DNA of 64,000 nucleotides from positions 1-64,000 of the forward strand of contig JANNCV010000022.1 of NCBI GenBank assembly GCA_031386985.1, written 5' to 3'. Shown piece by piece: positions 16,985-25,198 of this stretch; position 1 is the stretch's first letter; each line of letters opens with the position of its first letter. The translations under genes were made by a program, and so were the position numbers. Below the pieces are notes generated by a model. The model made no database searches, was not told where the DNA came from, and saw nothing but the letters and a program-made list of their open reading frames with translations. Origin of the DNA: JANJUB01 sp031386985 (GTDB lineage: Bacteria > Armatimonadota > Fimbriimonadia > Fimbriimonadales > Fimbriimonadaceae).

Positions 16985-17110
16985 TCTTTGCTAAGAATGG
17001 GTTTCCTTATGCAAAGGAGCGAGGTGCTTTTGTTAAGAATCGGTTCTCTTATGCAAAGGAACGAGCTGCTTTTGTTAAGAATCGCCTTGGTTATGCAAAG
17101 GAACGCCGCT
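16985..17110. repeat. Three tandem 42-base repeats
   Basis: Three head-to-tail units start at 16985, 17027 and 17069. Each has the core TTAAGAATCG...TTATGCAAAGGA. Units 2 and 3 are nearly identical over most of their length, while unit 1 carries several changes. The period is a multiple of three, and both strands have a frame open through the repeats, but no convincing gene starts there. The 285-base stretch 16878-17163 holds nothing else except a short AGGCC hairpin just after the operon end. Confidence 0.9.
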
Positions 17111-17163
17111 CAATTGCATAAGAATTTCCTTCCTGAGTAAAGAACCGGGTAGCTAGCCTGCCC

Positions 17164-17493
17164 CTAGGCGGTCTGACCAGTGATGGGGGCTTTACCAATA
17201 ACGATGACGTCGCAGTAGTAAGTGAAATCGGAAGGATCCCCAATCTGAACGTTTTGGGCAGAGATGGCGACTTGGGTTTGGTCTCCAAGGTCATTGACCA
17301 CAACACTCCATATTGCAAATATGGTGCCGTTGCTATCGGGGCTGTAGATCGTGGCGGTTACAACCGGACGCCCATCGAACGCCGGGAAGCGAAACTCTAC
17401 TTGCCGCAGATGTCGCGCGCAATCCCCGATTTCCATTTTCAAAGTCTCGGCGCAGATGAGTGAACCCTCGATGCGAATGATTGATCTAGTCAT
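17164..17493 (-). CDS. Hypothetical protein, beta-rich
   Basis: 109 residues, ATG start, no visible ribosome binding site. The sequence alternates short strands (VEFRFPAFDGRPVVTATIYS; GTIFAIWSVVVNDLG; FTYYCDVIVIG) and recalls small beta-sandwich modules such as the H-type lectin found in phage and surface proteins. The resemblance is in pattern, not in diagnostic residues. No signal peptide. It faces the tandem repeats and is not coupled to a neighbour. Confidence 0.65.
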   Translation of the reverse strand: MTRSIIRIEGSLICAETLKMEIGDCARHLRQVEFRFPAFDGRPVVTATIYSPDSNGTIFAIWSVVVNDLGDQTQVAISAQNVQIGDPSDFTYYCDVIVIGKAPITGQTA

Positions 17494-17525
17494 TTGACTT
17501 TTGATGATACCGCTCTGACTTTTTT

Positions 17526-17690
17526 GGGGCCTTGCCTTTGGCGTGAAGCGACCGGAATTATGGATGGCATTTCAAATGATACTAAGACGGTTAGGCGTTG
17601 GAGCAACATTGCGAATGTTGCACGAGGGGAACGGAGTTCCCTTCAAAGAATATGGGCTCTGTACAACGCGTAGGCAAGGGCCATTTTTCC
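17526..17690 (+). ncRNA. Candidate structured leader RNA or mobile hairpin element
   Basis: The 200-base gap before the SDR gene folds on paper into nested helices. The outer pairing is GGCCTTGCC (17528-17536) with GGCAAGGGCC (17673-17682). The inner pairing is GCGTTG (17595-17600) with CAACGC (17664-17669). Inside are two perfect stems with three-base loops: GCAACATT-GCG-AATGTTGC (17603-17621) and GGGAAC-GGA-GTTCCC (17627-17641). The 3' arm is followed by ATTTTTCC and then the SDR start, like an attenuator. I cannot match it to a known riboswitch. It could instead be a palindromic intergenic repeat. Confidence 0.4.
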
Positions 17691-17697
17691 AAGTTTC

Positions 17698-19191
17698 ATG
17701 TATGATGAGGCGGTGGGGGAAGATGACATACAGGCTGCGCCGGGGCGGCGGGTTTTTTTAACTGGCTCGACCGGGTACATCGGGGGACGGCTGGCTCCGC
17801 GGTTGCTTGAAAAAGGTTACAAAGTGCGGTGCCTCGCGCGCAGCGTCGCCAAACTGCAAGCGCGACCATGGGCTTCACGCGAAGGAGTAGAGTTCTTTGA
17901 AGGGGATGTGTCGAGCGAGGAGACGCTGCTTGAGGCGCTTCAGGATTGCGATGTAGCCTATTACTTGATCCACTCCATGGAGGCTTCGGTAAACGAATAC
18001 CGATCGCGCGACTTAGCCCTGGCCGAAACCTTTGGACGCGCGTGCGCAAAAGCTGGTGTAAAACGAATCCTCTACTTAGGCGGCTTGGGAGAAACCGGCG
18101 AGGGGCTGAGCAAACACCTCACTTCGCGAAGAGAGGTAGAAGCAGCATTGGAAGCGGGAGGAGTACCGGTAACGGTTCTGAGAGCGGCGATGATTATTGG
18201 TTCGGGATCGGCCTCCTTCGAAATCTTGAGGTATCTCGTGGAGCGCTTGCCCGTGATGATTACGCCACGCTGGGTCTCGACCGAGTGTCAACCCATTGCT
18301 ATCCGTGACGTACTGTTCTATTTGATCCAAACTCTGGAAGTACCGGAAACGACCGGGAAAACCATCGATATCGGTGGCCCGGATGTGCTTTCCTATGCCC
18401 AACTGATGCGGGAAATGGCTTCCGCCCTCGGTCTTCGTCGTCGATTGGTCATTCCCGTTCCAGTTCTGACGCCGCATCTAAGTTCGCTGTGGATCCACCT
18501 TGTGACACCCCTTCACGCTAGCATCGCGAGACCGCTTGCGGAGGGTTTGCGAAACCGCGTGGTTTGCCGAGACGATGAAGCAAACCGGTTGATGCCCCAC
18601 AAATGCCTCACGGTGCGGGAAGCAATTGATGCTTCGCTTGAAAAGATGAATGCGGGCAAGATCGAAACATTTTGGTCGGACGCAGGAGTCATGCCCGGAG
18701 ATCCAACATGGGCGGGTGGTACGGTTTACATCGATCGGCGGGAAGCGACCACTTCGGCTTCCTTTCAAGCGGTCTGGGACTCGGTGTCATCACTTGGCGG
18801 CGAACGCGGTTATCAGGGAGCCGACTGGCTTTGGCGTTTACGCGGATCGTTAGATAGGCTCGTGGGCGGACCGGGACTGCGCCGGGGCCGGCGAGACGCC
18901 AAAGACCTGCGGCTTGGTGACTCTCTGGACTTCTGGCGAGTAACGGCGATTGACCCTCCCAACAGCCTAGAACTCAGGGCCGAAATGAAACTTCCCGGGG
19001 TAGCAACCTTAAGCTTCAACATCGAACCTGCTGAGAATCACCAGACCAAGCTCATCATGACCGCTCGCTTCCGACCACGCGGACTCTTTGGCATCGCTTA
19101 TTGGTACATGGTGGTCCCGCTCCACGGAATCGTGTTCAACAAGATGCTTGCCGGACTCATCCGGGCGGCAGAAACAACCGCGGTGGTCTGA
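17698..19191 (+). CDS. NAD(P)-binding SDR protein with C-terminal DUF2867 domain
   Basis: 497 residues. The N-terminal Rossmann domain carries the extended/atypical SDR glycine motif TGSTGYIGG (about residues 22-30) and an AYYLIHSMEA active-site strand. The second half is DUF2867 (from about residue 330: DWLWRLRGSLDRLVGGPGLR; FWRVTAIDPP; LSFNIEP; YWYMVVPLHGIVF). The fusion is a known arrangement in many bacteria, with the substrate unknown. Start taken at the ATG; a GTG 15 bases later is possible. Preceded by the candidate structured leader. Confidence 0.9.
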   Translation: MYDEAVGEDDIQAAPGRRVFLTGSTGYIGGRLAPRLLEKGYKVRCLARSVAKLQARPWASREGVEFFEGDVSSEETLLEALQDCDVAYYLIHSMEASVNEYRSRDLALAETFGRACAKAGVKRILYLGGLGETGEGLSKHLTSRREVEAALEAGGVPVTVLRAAMIIGSGSASFEILRYLVERLPVMITPRWVSTECQPIAIRDVLFYLIQTLEVPETTGKTIDIGGPDVLSYAQLMREMASALGLRRRLVIPVPVLTPHLSSLWIHLVTPLHASIARPLAEGLRNRVVCRDDEANRLMPHKCLTVREAIDASLEKMNAGKIETFWSDAGVMPGDPTWAGGTVYIDRREATTSASFQAVWDSVSSLGGERGYQGADWLWRLRGSLDRLVGGPGLRRGRRDAKDLRLGDSLDFWRVTAIDPPNSLELRAEMKLPGVATLSFNIEPAENHQTKLIMTARFRPRGLFGIAYWYMVVPLHGIVFNKMLAGLIRAAETTAVV

Positions 19192-19223
19192 TTCTCCTTT
19201 TCCTTACCGGTCTTTCTCGGGAT

Positions 19224-19427
19224 ATGATGCGAATCATAGAATCCGCGTACCCTTTTGCGTACGCGAAGAGTGTGAAACTGAGTGCAAACTTTGCCGTCTT
19301 CCTCCTGTTTTTTGGCGTTGCGCTGCTTGAGGCGTTTCAGACTAAAAACTGGCTCAAAGCCGCATTCTGGCTTGCCATAGGGCTTGTGTTTCTCGCAGCC
19401 GACAACTTGCGAAAGGACCAGAAATGA
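19224..19427 (+). CDS. Small membrane protein
   Basis: 67 residues from ATG 19224, starting 32 bases after the SDR gene on the same strand. Two hydrophobic segments (SANFAVFLLFFGVALLEAF and LKAAFWLAIGLVFLAADNL) are separated by a short QTKNW loop. The basic tail NLRKDQK suggests the C-terminus is cytoplasmic. Family unknown; likely cotranscribed with the SDR gene. Confidence 0.6.
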   Translation: MMRIIESAYPFAYAKSVKLSANFAVFLLFFGVALLEAFQTKNWLKAAFWLAIGLVFLAADNLRKDQK

Positions 19428-19459
19428 CGCTTTGACCCGAAAGCCCGGGTCTTTGACCA

Positions 19460-19496
19460 CGGGCTATCGGGCTGTGACACTACCGGGGTCGCATGC
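19460..19496. repeat. Dispersed intergenic repeat, copy 1
   Basis: The motif GGGCTATCGGGCTGTGACAC followed by TACCGGGGTCGCATG recurs at 20218-20254 as GGGCTATCGGGCGGTGACCC followed by TGCCGGGGTCGGATGG. The conserved part is about 35 bases. Both copies lie outside genes. Confidence 0.7.
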
Positions 19497-19512
19497 TCGG
19501 TGACGAGCGCAA

Positions 19513-19767
19513 TTAGCTGCTCCTTCTTCTTCGACTCAGGATCACCACATAAATGAGACCGACTATCTCACTTACGACAGCAACCGCAAGCAGGAAAAGG
19601 CCGACGCCTTTGGCCTCTCTTGAGCCCGTAGCGACGGATCCAAAGAAGCAAAGGAACGGGATCGCGAAAACTAGGACTACGAGTCGGATGTTCTCGTTTC
19701 TCTCGGCTTGACTTTGCATTCGATGGCCCGGATTAGGCTTGTCCACTGGGTCATTATCCCACACCAC
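19513..19767 (-). CDS. Small two-helix membrane protein
   Basis: 84 residues. A polar N-terminus (NDPVDKPNPGHRMQSQAERN) is followed by two membrane segments (LVVLVFAIPFLCFFGSVATG and VGLFLLAVAVVSEIVGLIYVVIL) and a basic C-terminus RRRRSS. No family recognised. The following 19768-19860 gap is empty. Confidence 0.6.
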   Translation of the reverse strand: MVWDNDPVDKPNPGHRMQSQAERNENIRLVVLVFAIPFLCFFGSVATGSREAKGVGLFLLAVAVVSEIVGLIYVVILSRRRRSS

Positions 19768-19859
19768 GACTCCGTTGGCGGCGCTGGTGCGTAGGGCGCG
19801 GGGCCATCACTCACACAGTTTGAGCCTACTGAGCCAGTTCTGAGTCCTTCAGTGCGTGT

Positions 19860-20060
19860 TCGGGATGATTCGGAGCGAGTCCGGGATGGGCTAGGCCGCG
19901 ACCGGGGAGGTTCGGAGCGAGCCGGTGCGCGGGCGGGCTCGCTCGGAGTGGTTCGGAGGACGCTCCGACTGGTTCGGGGGGCGCTCGGGATGGGCTAGGT
20001 CGGGCCGGGATGGTTCGGAGCGAACCCCGGAAGATTCGGAGCGAGGGTTTGAGTATTCCG
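19860..20060. repeat. GC-rich degenerate repeat block
   Basis: TTCGGAGCGA occurs exactly four times (19869, 19911, 20014, 20035), with several near copies between. CGGGATGGGCTAGG occurs twice (19882-19895, 19986-19999). The block is richer in GC than its surroundings. The ORFs crossing it translate to low-complexity strings, so I treat it as non-coding. Confidence 0.75.
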
Positions 20061-20217
20061 AGCGGTTCCGGCAGGAGTTCGGGCTTGCGCTGAACGGTTC
20101 AGAAACGATGCCGCACTTTCCAGGGTGGGGACCGGGGGTGGCGTGGCCCGCTTGGGGTCAATCAGGTCGCGCTTTCTGGCACTTCTCCAGCGTGCGGGTT
20201 TCTCCTGACCCAACCCC

Positions 20218-20254
20218 GGGGCTATCGGGCGGTGACCCCTGCCGGGGTCGGATG
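20218..20254. repeat. Dispersed intergenic repeat, copy 2
   Basis: Second copy of the 19460 motif. Here the 3' half forms a perfect hairpin, GACCCC-TGCC-GGGGTC (20234-20249); copy 1 has lost part of that pairing. Confidence 0.7.
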
Positions 20255-20311
20255 GCGAGTTGGGCTCTTGCTTACAATCTAGCTAGAGTTGCGAGCCACC
20301 CGGAACCCTCA

Positions 20312-20430
20312 CCCCCTGACCCCCTCTCCCTTTTCTGGCACGTACATCCAGAATAAGGCGAGGGGGAGAGAGGCTAGGCTCCCTGTTTCAGGCTCCCTGA
20401 TTCAAGCTTTCCTGTTTCGGGCTCCCAGTT
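20312..20430. repeat. Palindromic and short tandem repeats before the hemoglobin gene
   Basis: A C-rich arm (CCCCCTCTCCC at 20320-20330) faces a G-rich arm (GAGGGGGAGAG at 20360-20370) around an inner CTGG/CCAG stem. Then four imperfect copies of a 14-15-base unit of the form GGCTCCCTGTTTCA follow (about 20378-20432). I see no coding content in 20255-20470. Confidence 0.65.
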
Positions 20431-20470
20431 TCAGCGAGAAGCCCGGGCGGGATTCGACTTTGGTGATTTG

Positions 20471-21025
20471 CTAGCCGCCCAAGACCTCGTTCTTATGGGC
20501 GGCGAACGCGGCGAGAACTTCTTTCTTTTCGCGGGCGGGGACCTTGTAGAAGTCCAGCGTACGGCTGAGTTCGGCGGCTACTTCGTTGAATTCGGCCGAT
20601 GAGATCTTAAACTTGCGGTGAGCCTTTTCGAGACCCAACTTCGTTTTGCCGGGAACGGTGGCGGAGTATTTGAAGGGGCCACCCGTGATATTACACACCC
20701 ACAGGGTTCTCATGAACTTCAACCCTGGCAACCGGTCGAGGTGCTCTGTGCTCCACTTTTTCAGGGCGGGATTCTTCGAGTTCTTCCCTACCATCGGATT
20801 TTCAATCAGGGCATCGCTAAAGCGGTCAACGACGGAGGAGATGGCAAAAACGCCGCCAAGACGGTCGTAGAGGCTCTTTTCCTTTTTGGGAGTGGCTATG
20901 TGGGGCAATGCGAGCGCGACCTCGGGCGCCCGAACGGTTAGGCGTTGGGCCATCGCCGAACCGGCGACGACCAAACTTGCTATGCCGATTAAAATTGAGA
21001 TATTGAGTTTTTCTATTGCATTCAT
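20471..21025 (-). CDS. Exported truncated hemoglobin (group I-like)
   Basis: 184 residues. Residues 1-27 form a signal peptide ending GSAMAQ. The globin begins at SLYDRLGGVFAISSVVDRF, the usual truncated-hemoglobin N-terminus, and has the proximal-histidine segment AHRKFKISSAEFNEVAAEL. Truncated hemoglobins bind O2, NO or other small ligands through heme. Most are cytoplasmic; the signal peptide here predicts a periplasmic or surface location. No partner gene is adjacent. Confidence 0.9.
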   Translation of the reverse strand: MNAIEKLNISILIGIASLVVAGSAMAQRLTVRAPEVALALPHIATPKKEKSLYDRLGGVFAISSVVDRFSDALIENPMVGKNSKNPALKKWSTEHLDRLPGLKFMRTLWVCNITGGPFKYSATVPGKTKLGLEKAHRKFKISSAEFNEVAAELSRTLDFYKVPAREKKEVLAAFAAHKNEVLGG

Positions 21026-21143
21026 AAAAGGGGTTACCTGGTCAACAGGATGGCACCCTCTTTTCGCTCGCGCAAGTCTGTTTTTTTATGTCCATAAACT
21101 ATGATGGGAGGGGAAGTATGGAAACCCTAAGCTCGAATGGGGC

Positions 21144-21968
21144 CTAGCTGGTTTGAATTCGCTTCAAATGCACTTGCCGCGGGGTTCCTTTGGCGGCGGT
21201 GAGGGTGGCATGGAAGTCATCGCCAAAGCATTGCACTGTCACGTCAGTTCCCACCTTGCCATCGCGCCAGAAAGAGCCGGCTACGGCGGTTAACACGGCC
21301 GTTACTAGCAACTGATTATCGTTGCGAACGGGGGCCGTGTTAAGTTCGGGGAGGCCCTTTTTGATCATTCCTTTGGTGGCGGCATAAGCATCATCACCCG
21401 TACGCACCCAGTTCACTCGAACATGGGCGTCGGTTTCTTCGAGATTTTCATTTTCCTTTATGAACGCAGAAAATTGAGCGGGGGTCAGGAGGGTTTCGGT
21501 GACCGCATCATAGATCAACACCGCATTACCCAGCCTAACATAGGCATCGGCGAGATGGGGAAGGAAGAGGAGGTGACGATTATCGAGGAGGGGCACCTCG
21601 CTAAGATATCGCAGCTTGGCGATGCTCTTGGCTTGGGCGAGAGCGGCGAGGGAATCACGATCTGCCTGGGCATCGGTGAAAAGGTCAGGGCGGAAAACGT
21701 GGGGATTTTTTGACTTGAGAATCAGCGACGTGTGCATTCTAATGTCGCTAAAAATCAAACCTTCGCGTTTTCCAATTTTCTTGCCATAAGGGTTGGCGGC
21801 CACCATCGAGTGAAGAACGGCATCTTGCTCGGGCAAAACCTCGTCGGGCAGGTAAACCCAATATTCGCAGGCGGCGAGGTATCGCTCTTTCTTTCGGAGA
21901 ATGGCAAACAGTCGCCCAATTACAAGGCCGGCAATCACCCCAATAAGAATGGCAATTCCGGGGGTCAA
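21144..21968 (-). CDS. Membrane-anchored hypothetical protein
   Basis: One N-terminal membrane helix (IAILIGVIAGLVIGRLFAIL) is followed by a soluble domain of about 240 residues without a motif I know. The TTG start at 21968 overlaps the stop of the upstream zinc-ribbon gene (TTGA), the classic coupled arrangement. The frame is also open to a TTG at 21989, which would give 281 residues. A helical stretch of the soluble part mentions ADAYVRLGNAVLIYDAVTETLL, compatible with a TPR-like fold. Function unknown. Confidence 0.7.
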   Translation of the reverse strand: MTPGIAILIGVIAGLVIGRLFAILRKKERYLAACEYWVYLPDEVLPEQDAVLHSMVAANPYGKKIGKREGLIFSDIRMHTSLILKSKNPHVFRPDLFTDAQADRDSLAALAQAKSIAKLRYLSEVPLLDNRHLLFLPHLADAYVRLGNAVLIYDAVTETLLTPAQFSAFIKENENLEETDAHVRVNWVRTGDDAYAATKGMIKKGLPELNTAPVRNDNQLLVTAVLTAVAGSFWRDGKVGTDVTVQCFGDDFHATLTAAKGTPRQVHLKRIQTS

Positions 21969-22192
21969 GGGGCGACTCCCATTGTCCAACGCGTTGCGGC
22001 GCGGAGCTCGTCATCATCAAGCAAAGCCCAGCAAACCTGGCAAAGGGCGGCTTCGTTGATTCGGTCGGCTTTGCACATGAGGCAACTGTCCATCCGGCGA
22101 GCCTCACGCACCATGCGTTCTTGGGTCAAAACCCATTTGAGTTCTTGTCGCGGGATTCCTTCGGGATTGAGTCGCTCCACCTGTCCTATCAT
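21965..22192 (-). CDS. Small zinc-ribbon protein
   Basis: 75 residues from ATG 22192 (the frame is open to 22213, but that leaves only 5 bases to the divergent transketolase start). Two CxxC pairs, CLMC and CQVC, about 16 residues apart, make a treble-clef or zinc-ribbon site; around them are charged helices. The gene is coupled to the membrane-anchored protein downstream. The role is unknown; the pair may form one complex. Confidence 0.65.
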   Translation of the reverse strand: MIGQVERLNPEGIPRQELKWVLTQERMVREARRMDSCLMCKADRINEAALCQVCWALLDDDELRAATRWTMGVAP

Positions 22193-22218
22193 TGTGACAC
22201 GGGGTACCCTCAAAATCT

Positions 22219-24189
22219 ATGTCCCCCATTGCCACCGGGCTCGATCTCTTGTGCGTCAACACGATTCGCGGACTGGCTATAGATGCCGTCCAGAAGGCGA
22301 ACTCCGGCCATCCCGGGATGCCGATGGGAGCCGCACCGATGGCTCATTCGCTCTGGACCAGGCACCTGCGCCACAATCCCAAGAACCCAAAGTGGTTCAA
22401 TCGGGATCGGTTTATCCTCTCCGCCGGGCATGGTTCGATGTTGCTGTATTCCCTGCTCCACCTCACGGGTTACGATGTTTCGCTTGATGATATCAAGGCG
22501 TTTCGGCAATGGGGTTCGATCACGCCGGGGCATCCTGAAAATCATCTAACCCCGGGAGTTGAAATGGCGACGGGGCCGTTGGGTCAGGGAATTTCGACAG
22601 CGGTCGGAATGGCGATTGCGGAGTCGCATTTGGCCGCCGTTTATAATCGGCCCGGGTTTGATATGGTCGAGCATTTCACTTACGGCATTTGCTCGGATGG
22701 GGATTTGATGGAGGGTATTGCGCAAGAAGCGTGTTCACTGGCCGGGCACCTGCAACTCGGCAAGCTGATTTTCCTTTACGATGACAACGGGATTACGATT
22801 GACGGCGGAACCGAGCTAGCGTATACCGAGGATGTTACCGGGAAGTTTCAAGCAATAGGCTGGCAAGTTTTGGCTTGCGATGGCATGGATATTGACGCGG
22901 TTTCTGAATGCTTGTCTTTGGCCAAACTGGAGACTTCGAAACCGACTTTGATTAGGTGCAAAACCGTCATCGGCTTCGGATCGCCAAATCGGGCGGGCAA
23001 GAGCAAGGCGCACGGAGAGCCGCTGGGAGCTGACGAAGTTAAGCTGACCAAGGCCGCGCTGATTCTCCCGACCGATCAGGAGTTTTGGATTCCATCTGAA
23101 GTTCTAGAAGAGTATCGAATGGCGGTCGTCCACGGCGAGGAGCTTGAGGCGTCATGGGCAGGTCTCTTTCACAGCTATGCCAACTCGTATCCCGCCGAGG
23201 CGCAAGAATTGAGCGCGGCGATTGCCGGAGATTATTCGGGGGCGCTTGCCGCTCTCAAGCCGATTGATGAGAAACTCGCGACTCGGGCCGCAAGCGGAAA
23301 GGCAATCCAAATGATTGCCCCGCATCTGGTTGGGTTCCTTGGTGGCGGGGCCGATTTGACGGGAAATGTTAATGTTCAACAGCCCGAAGCTGCCGTTTAC
23401 TCTGCCGAGAACCGCGCCGGCCGCACAATTCATTATGGAGTTCGCGAGCACGCAATGATGGCGGCGGTTAATGGAATTACGTTGCACGGGGCTAGCCTCG
23501 GTTTTGGCGGAACGTTCTTGATTTTCAGCGATTACTGCAAGCCGAGCGTTCGCCTGGCGGCCCTCATGCAAATCCCGTCCGTCTTTGTTTTCACTCATGA
23601 TTCGGTTGGGCTCGGCGAGGACGGCCCGACCCATCAACCTATCGAGCAGATCGCGGGCTTACGGGCGATTCCTAACTTAAACGTGTTTCGGCCCGCTGAT
23701 GCCAATGAAGCTGCGGTGGGTTGGAGCGTGGCTTTACAGCTCAAAGAAACGCCGACCGCCATGATCCTTTCCCGCCAAGCCCTCCCCGCCGTCACCCCTT
23801 CGTTTTCAAAGGATCACCCGGCTCATCGCGGCGGTTACATTCTGCAGGAGGCGAGCATGGAGCCTGAGGTCATCCTTGTGGCGACGGGGAGCGAAGTTTC
23901 GGTCGCCCTCGAAGCCCGAACAATTCTCGAATCAGGTGGAGTTGGTTGCCGCGTAGTGAGTTTGCCGAGTTGGCTCCTTTTCGAGCAGCAAGACGAGGAC
24001 TACCGCCGTCGGGTTCTAGGTCCGGTGCCGACGGTTTCTGTAGAGGCGGCCTCGACGTTTGGTTGGGCGAGATATGCGGGGAAGCAACTCGGGATTGATC
24101 ATTTCGGGGCATCGGCTCCGGGCGAAACGAACATGCGAGAATTCGGCTTCACCGCCGAAAATATCGCCCGATTCGCTCGCGTTTCCTGA
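22219..24189 (+). CDS. tkt: Transketolase
   Basis: Thiamine-diphosphate enzyme of the pentose phosphate pathway that transfers two-carbon units between sugar phosphates. 656 residues, the usual length. Visible: AVQKANSGHPGMPMGAAPMA near the N-terminus, GPLGQGISTAVGMAIAE, the TPP-binding segment SDGDLMEGIAQEA with DDNGITIDG, VREHAMMAAVNGI with the catalytic Glu, and THDSVGLGEDGPTHQPIEQI. A complete cytoplasmic enzyme. It is divergent from the zinc-ribbon gene, sharing a 26-base intergenic gap. Confidence 0.97.
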   Translation: MSPIATGLDLLCVNTIRGLAIDAVQKANSGHPGMPMGAAPMAHSLWTRHLRHNPKNPKWFNRDRFILSAGHGSMLLYSLLHLTGYDVSLDDIKAFRQWGSITPGHPENHLTPGVEMATGPLGQGISTAVGMAIAESHLAAVYNRPGFDMVEHFTYGICSDGDLMEGIAQEACSLAGHLQLGKLIFLYDDNGITIDGGTELAYTEDVTGKFQAIGWQVLACDGMDIDAVSECLSLAKLETSKPTLIRCKTVIGFGSPNRAGKSKAHGEPLGADEVKLTKAALILPTDQEFWIPSEVLEEYRMAVVHGEELEASWAGLFHSYANSYPAEAQELSAAIAGDYSGALAALKPIDEKLATRAASGKAIQMIAPHLVGFLGGGADLTGNVNVQQPEAAVYSAENRAGRTIHYGVREHAMMAAVNGITLHGASLGFGGTFLIFSDYCKPSVRLAALMQIPSVFVFTHDSVGLGEDGPTHQPIEQIAGLRAIPNLNVFRPADANEAAVGWSVALQLKETPTAMILSRQALPAVTPSFSKDHPAHRGGYILQEASMEPEVILVATGSEVSVALEARTILESGGVGCRVVSLPSWLLFEQQDEDYRRRVLGPVPTVSVEAASTFGWARYAGKQLGIDHFGASAPGETNMREFGFTAENIARFARVS

Positions 24190-24289
24190 AAGTTTCACGC
24201 AAGGACCGCAAAAGCCGCAAAGCAAATCTGCGAAACTTTGGAGTTCGAAATTTTTGTCCGTCCCAAACCACAGAACCCCAAAAAAACAC

Positions 24290-24318
24290 TTGACTTTTTG
24301 ACCCGTTTCACCGACAAT
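24290..24318 (+). promoter_or_regulatory. Promoter of the L,D-transpeptidase gene
   Basis: TTGACT (24290-24295) and GACAAT (24313-24318) are separated by 17 bases, a near-consensus sigma-70 promoter. The expected start site is about 24325, only 3-5 bases before the ATG at 24329. The transcript would be leaderless or nearly so, and no Shine-Dalgarno sequence precedes the gene. Confidence 0.65.
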
Positions 24319-24328
24319 TGAAGCTGTT

Positions 24329-25036
24329 ATGCGTCGTTGGCTTCTTGCCGTCTCAGTTCTTCTATCTAGCGCAGCGTTCGCCCAAGAACCTCAAACCACG
24401 TTTGAGGGCGTTACGTTCGATAAGGACACCAAGATTTTTGTGCCGGTAAAGGAAATTGGCTTTGCCATGAACTGGCCGATGCGCTCGGAGGGGAAGAAGT
24501 TCTTCTTGAACGAAATCGAGGCTAACCTCAACAAAACTCTCTTCGATGGCACACGCCTTATTGGCGTTCGCGAGCTAGAAAAATGGGGGCTTAAGGTGGA
24601 GCTTGATACGGTTCTCAGCGAAGTCCAACTCATCACTGAAGAGAAAGTTCTCATCATCAAGATTAGCCCGAAGCGCATCGAAATCAACAAGGCTGAGCAG
24701 ATGTTGCGGGCCTATCAAGGCGAACGGCTCGTCGCCGAAACCAGAGTTAGCACGGGGAAAAAGGGGCATACTACGCCGAGTGGCGAGTTCACCGCGGGCC
24801 CGGAGAAATCGCAAATGCGCTATTCCCGCAAGTACGATAACTCGCCGATGCCCTGGTCCCTGCAAATCGTGGGTGGAGTTTTCATGCATGGCTACCGCTC
24901 CGTCCCCAAATATCCGGCATCGCACGGCTGCATCCGCCTGCCCCTGTGGGGGGCGAATGCGGCAAAATGGCTGTGGTCGTGGACCGAACTCGGAATGCCG
25001 ATCACGATTGCGAATAAATGGGTAACAGGCGAGTAG
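24329..25036 (+). CDS. L,D-transpeptidase (YkuD family)
   Basis: Periplasmic peptidoglycan cross-linking or lipoprotein-anchoring enzyme. 235 residues, with signal peptide to about residue 19 (SAAFAQ). An N-terminal stalk-like domain (VFVPVKEIGFAMNWP-like segment) is followed by the YkuD domain: MLRAYQGERLVAETRVSTGKKGHTTPSGEF, then the active-site block HGYRSVPKYPASHGCIRLP, with catalytic His and Cys in SHGCIRL. The active site is complete. Confidence 0.94.
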   Translation: MRRWLLAVSVLLSSAAFAQEPQTTFEGVTFDKDTKIFVPVKEIGFAMNWPMRSEGKKFFLNEIEANLNKTLFDGTRLIGVRELEKWGLKVELDTVLSEVQLITEEKVLIIKISPKRIEINKAEQMLRAYQGERLVAETRVSTGKKGHTTPSGEFTAGPEKSQMRYSRKYDNSPMPWSLQIVGGVFMHGYRSVPKYPASHGCIRLPLWGANAAKWLWSWTELGMPITIANKWVTGE

Positions 25037-25198
25037 GTCACATCTCACTCGTCTTCCCCATATAAATTGGGAAAGCCTGACTGCTCGGCCCTGTGATGAG
25101 AGGGAGGCACATCTCTGGCTACGCGGGTGGCTTGTTCGGAATCAGGCCACTTGAGCAATCTTCTGCTAAGCTAGTAGTCCACAGGGGATTAAAAGATC

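Noticed and set aside
16985..17110. CRISPR array
   Set aside because: Units are directly adjacent with no unique spacers, there are only three, and no cas genes are nearby.
19925..20356. 143-residue plus-strand ORF
   Set aside because: It translates to low-complexity SER/GRS strings produced by the TTCGGAGCGA repeats, with no ribosome site and uneven composition.
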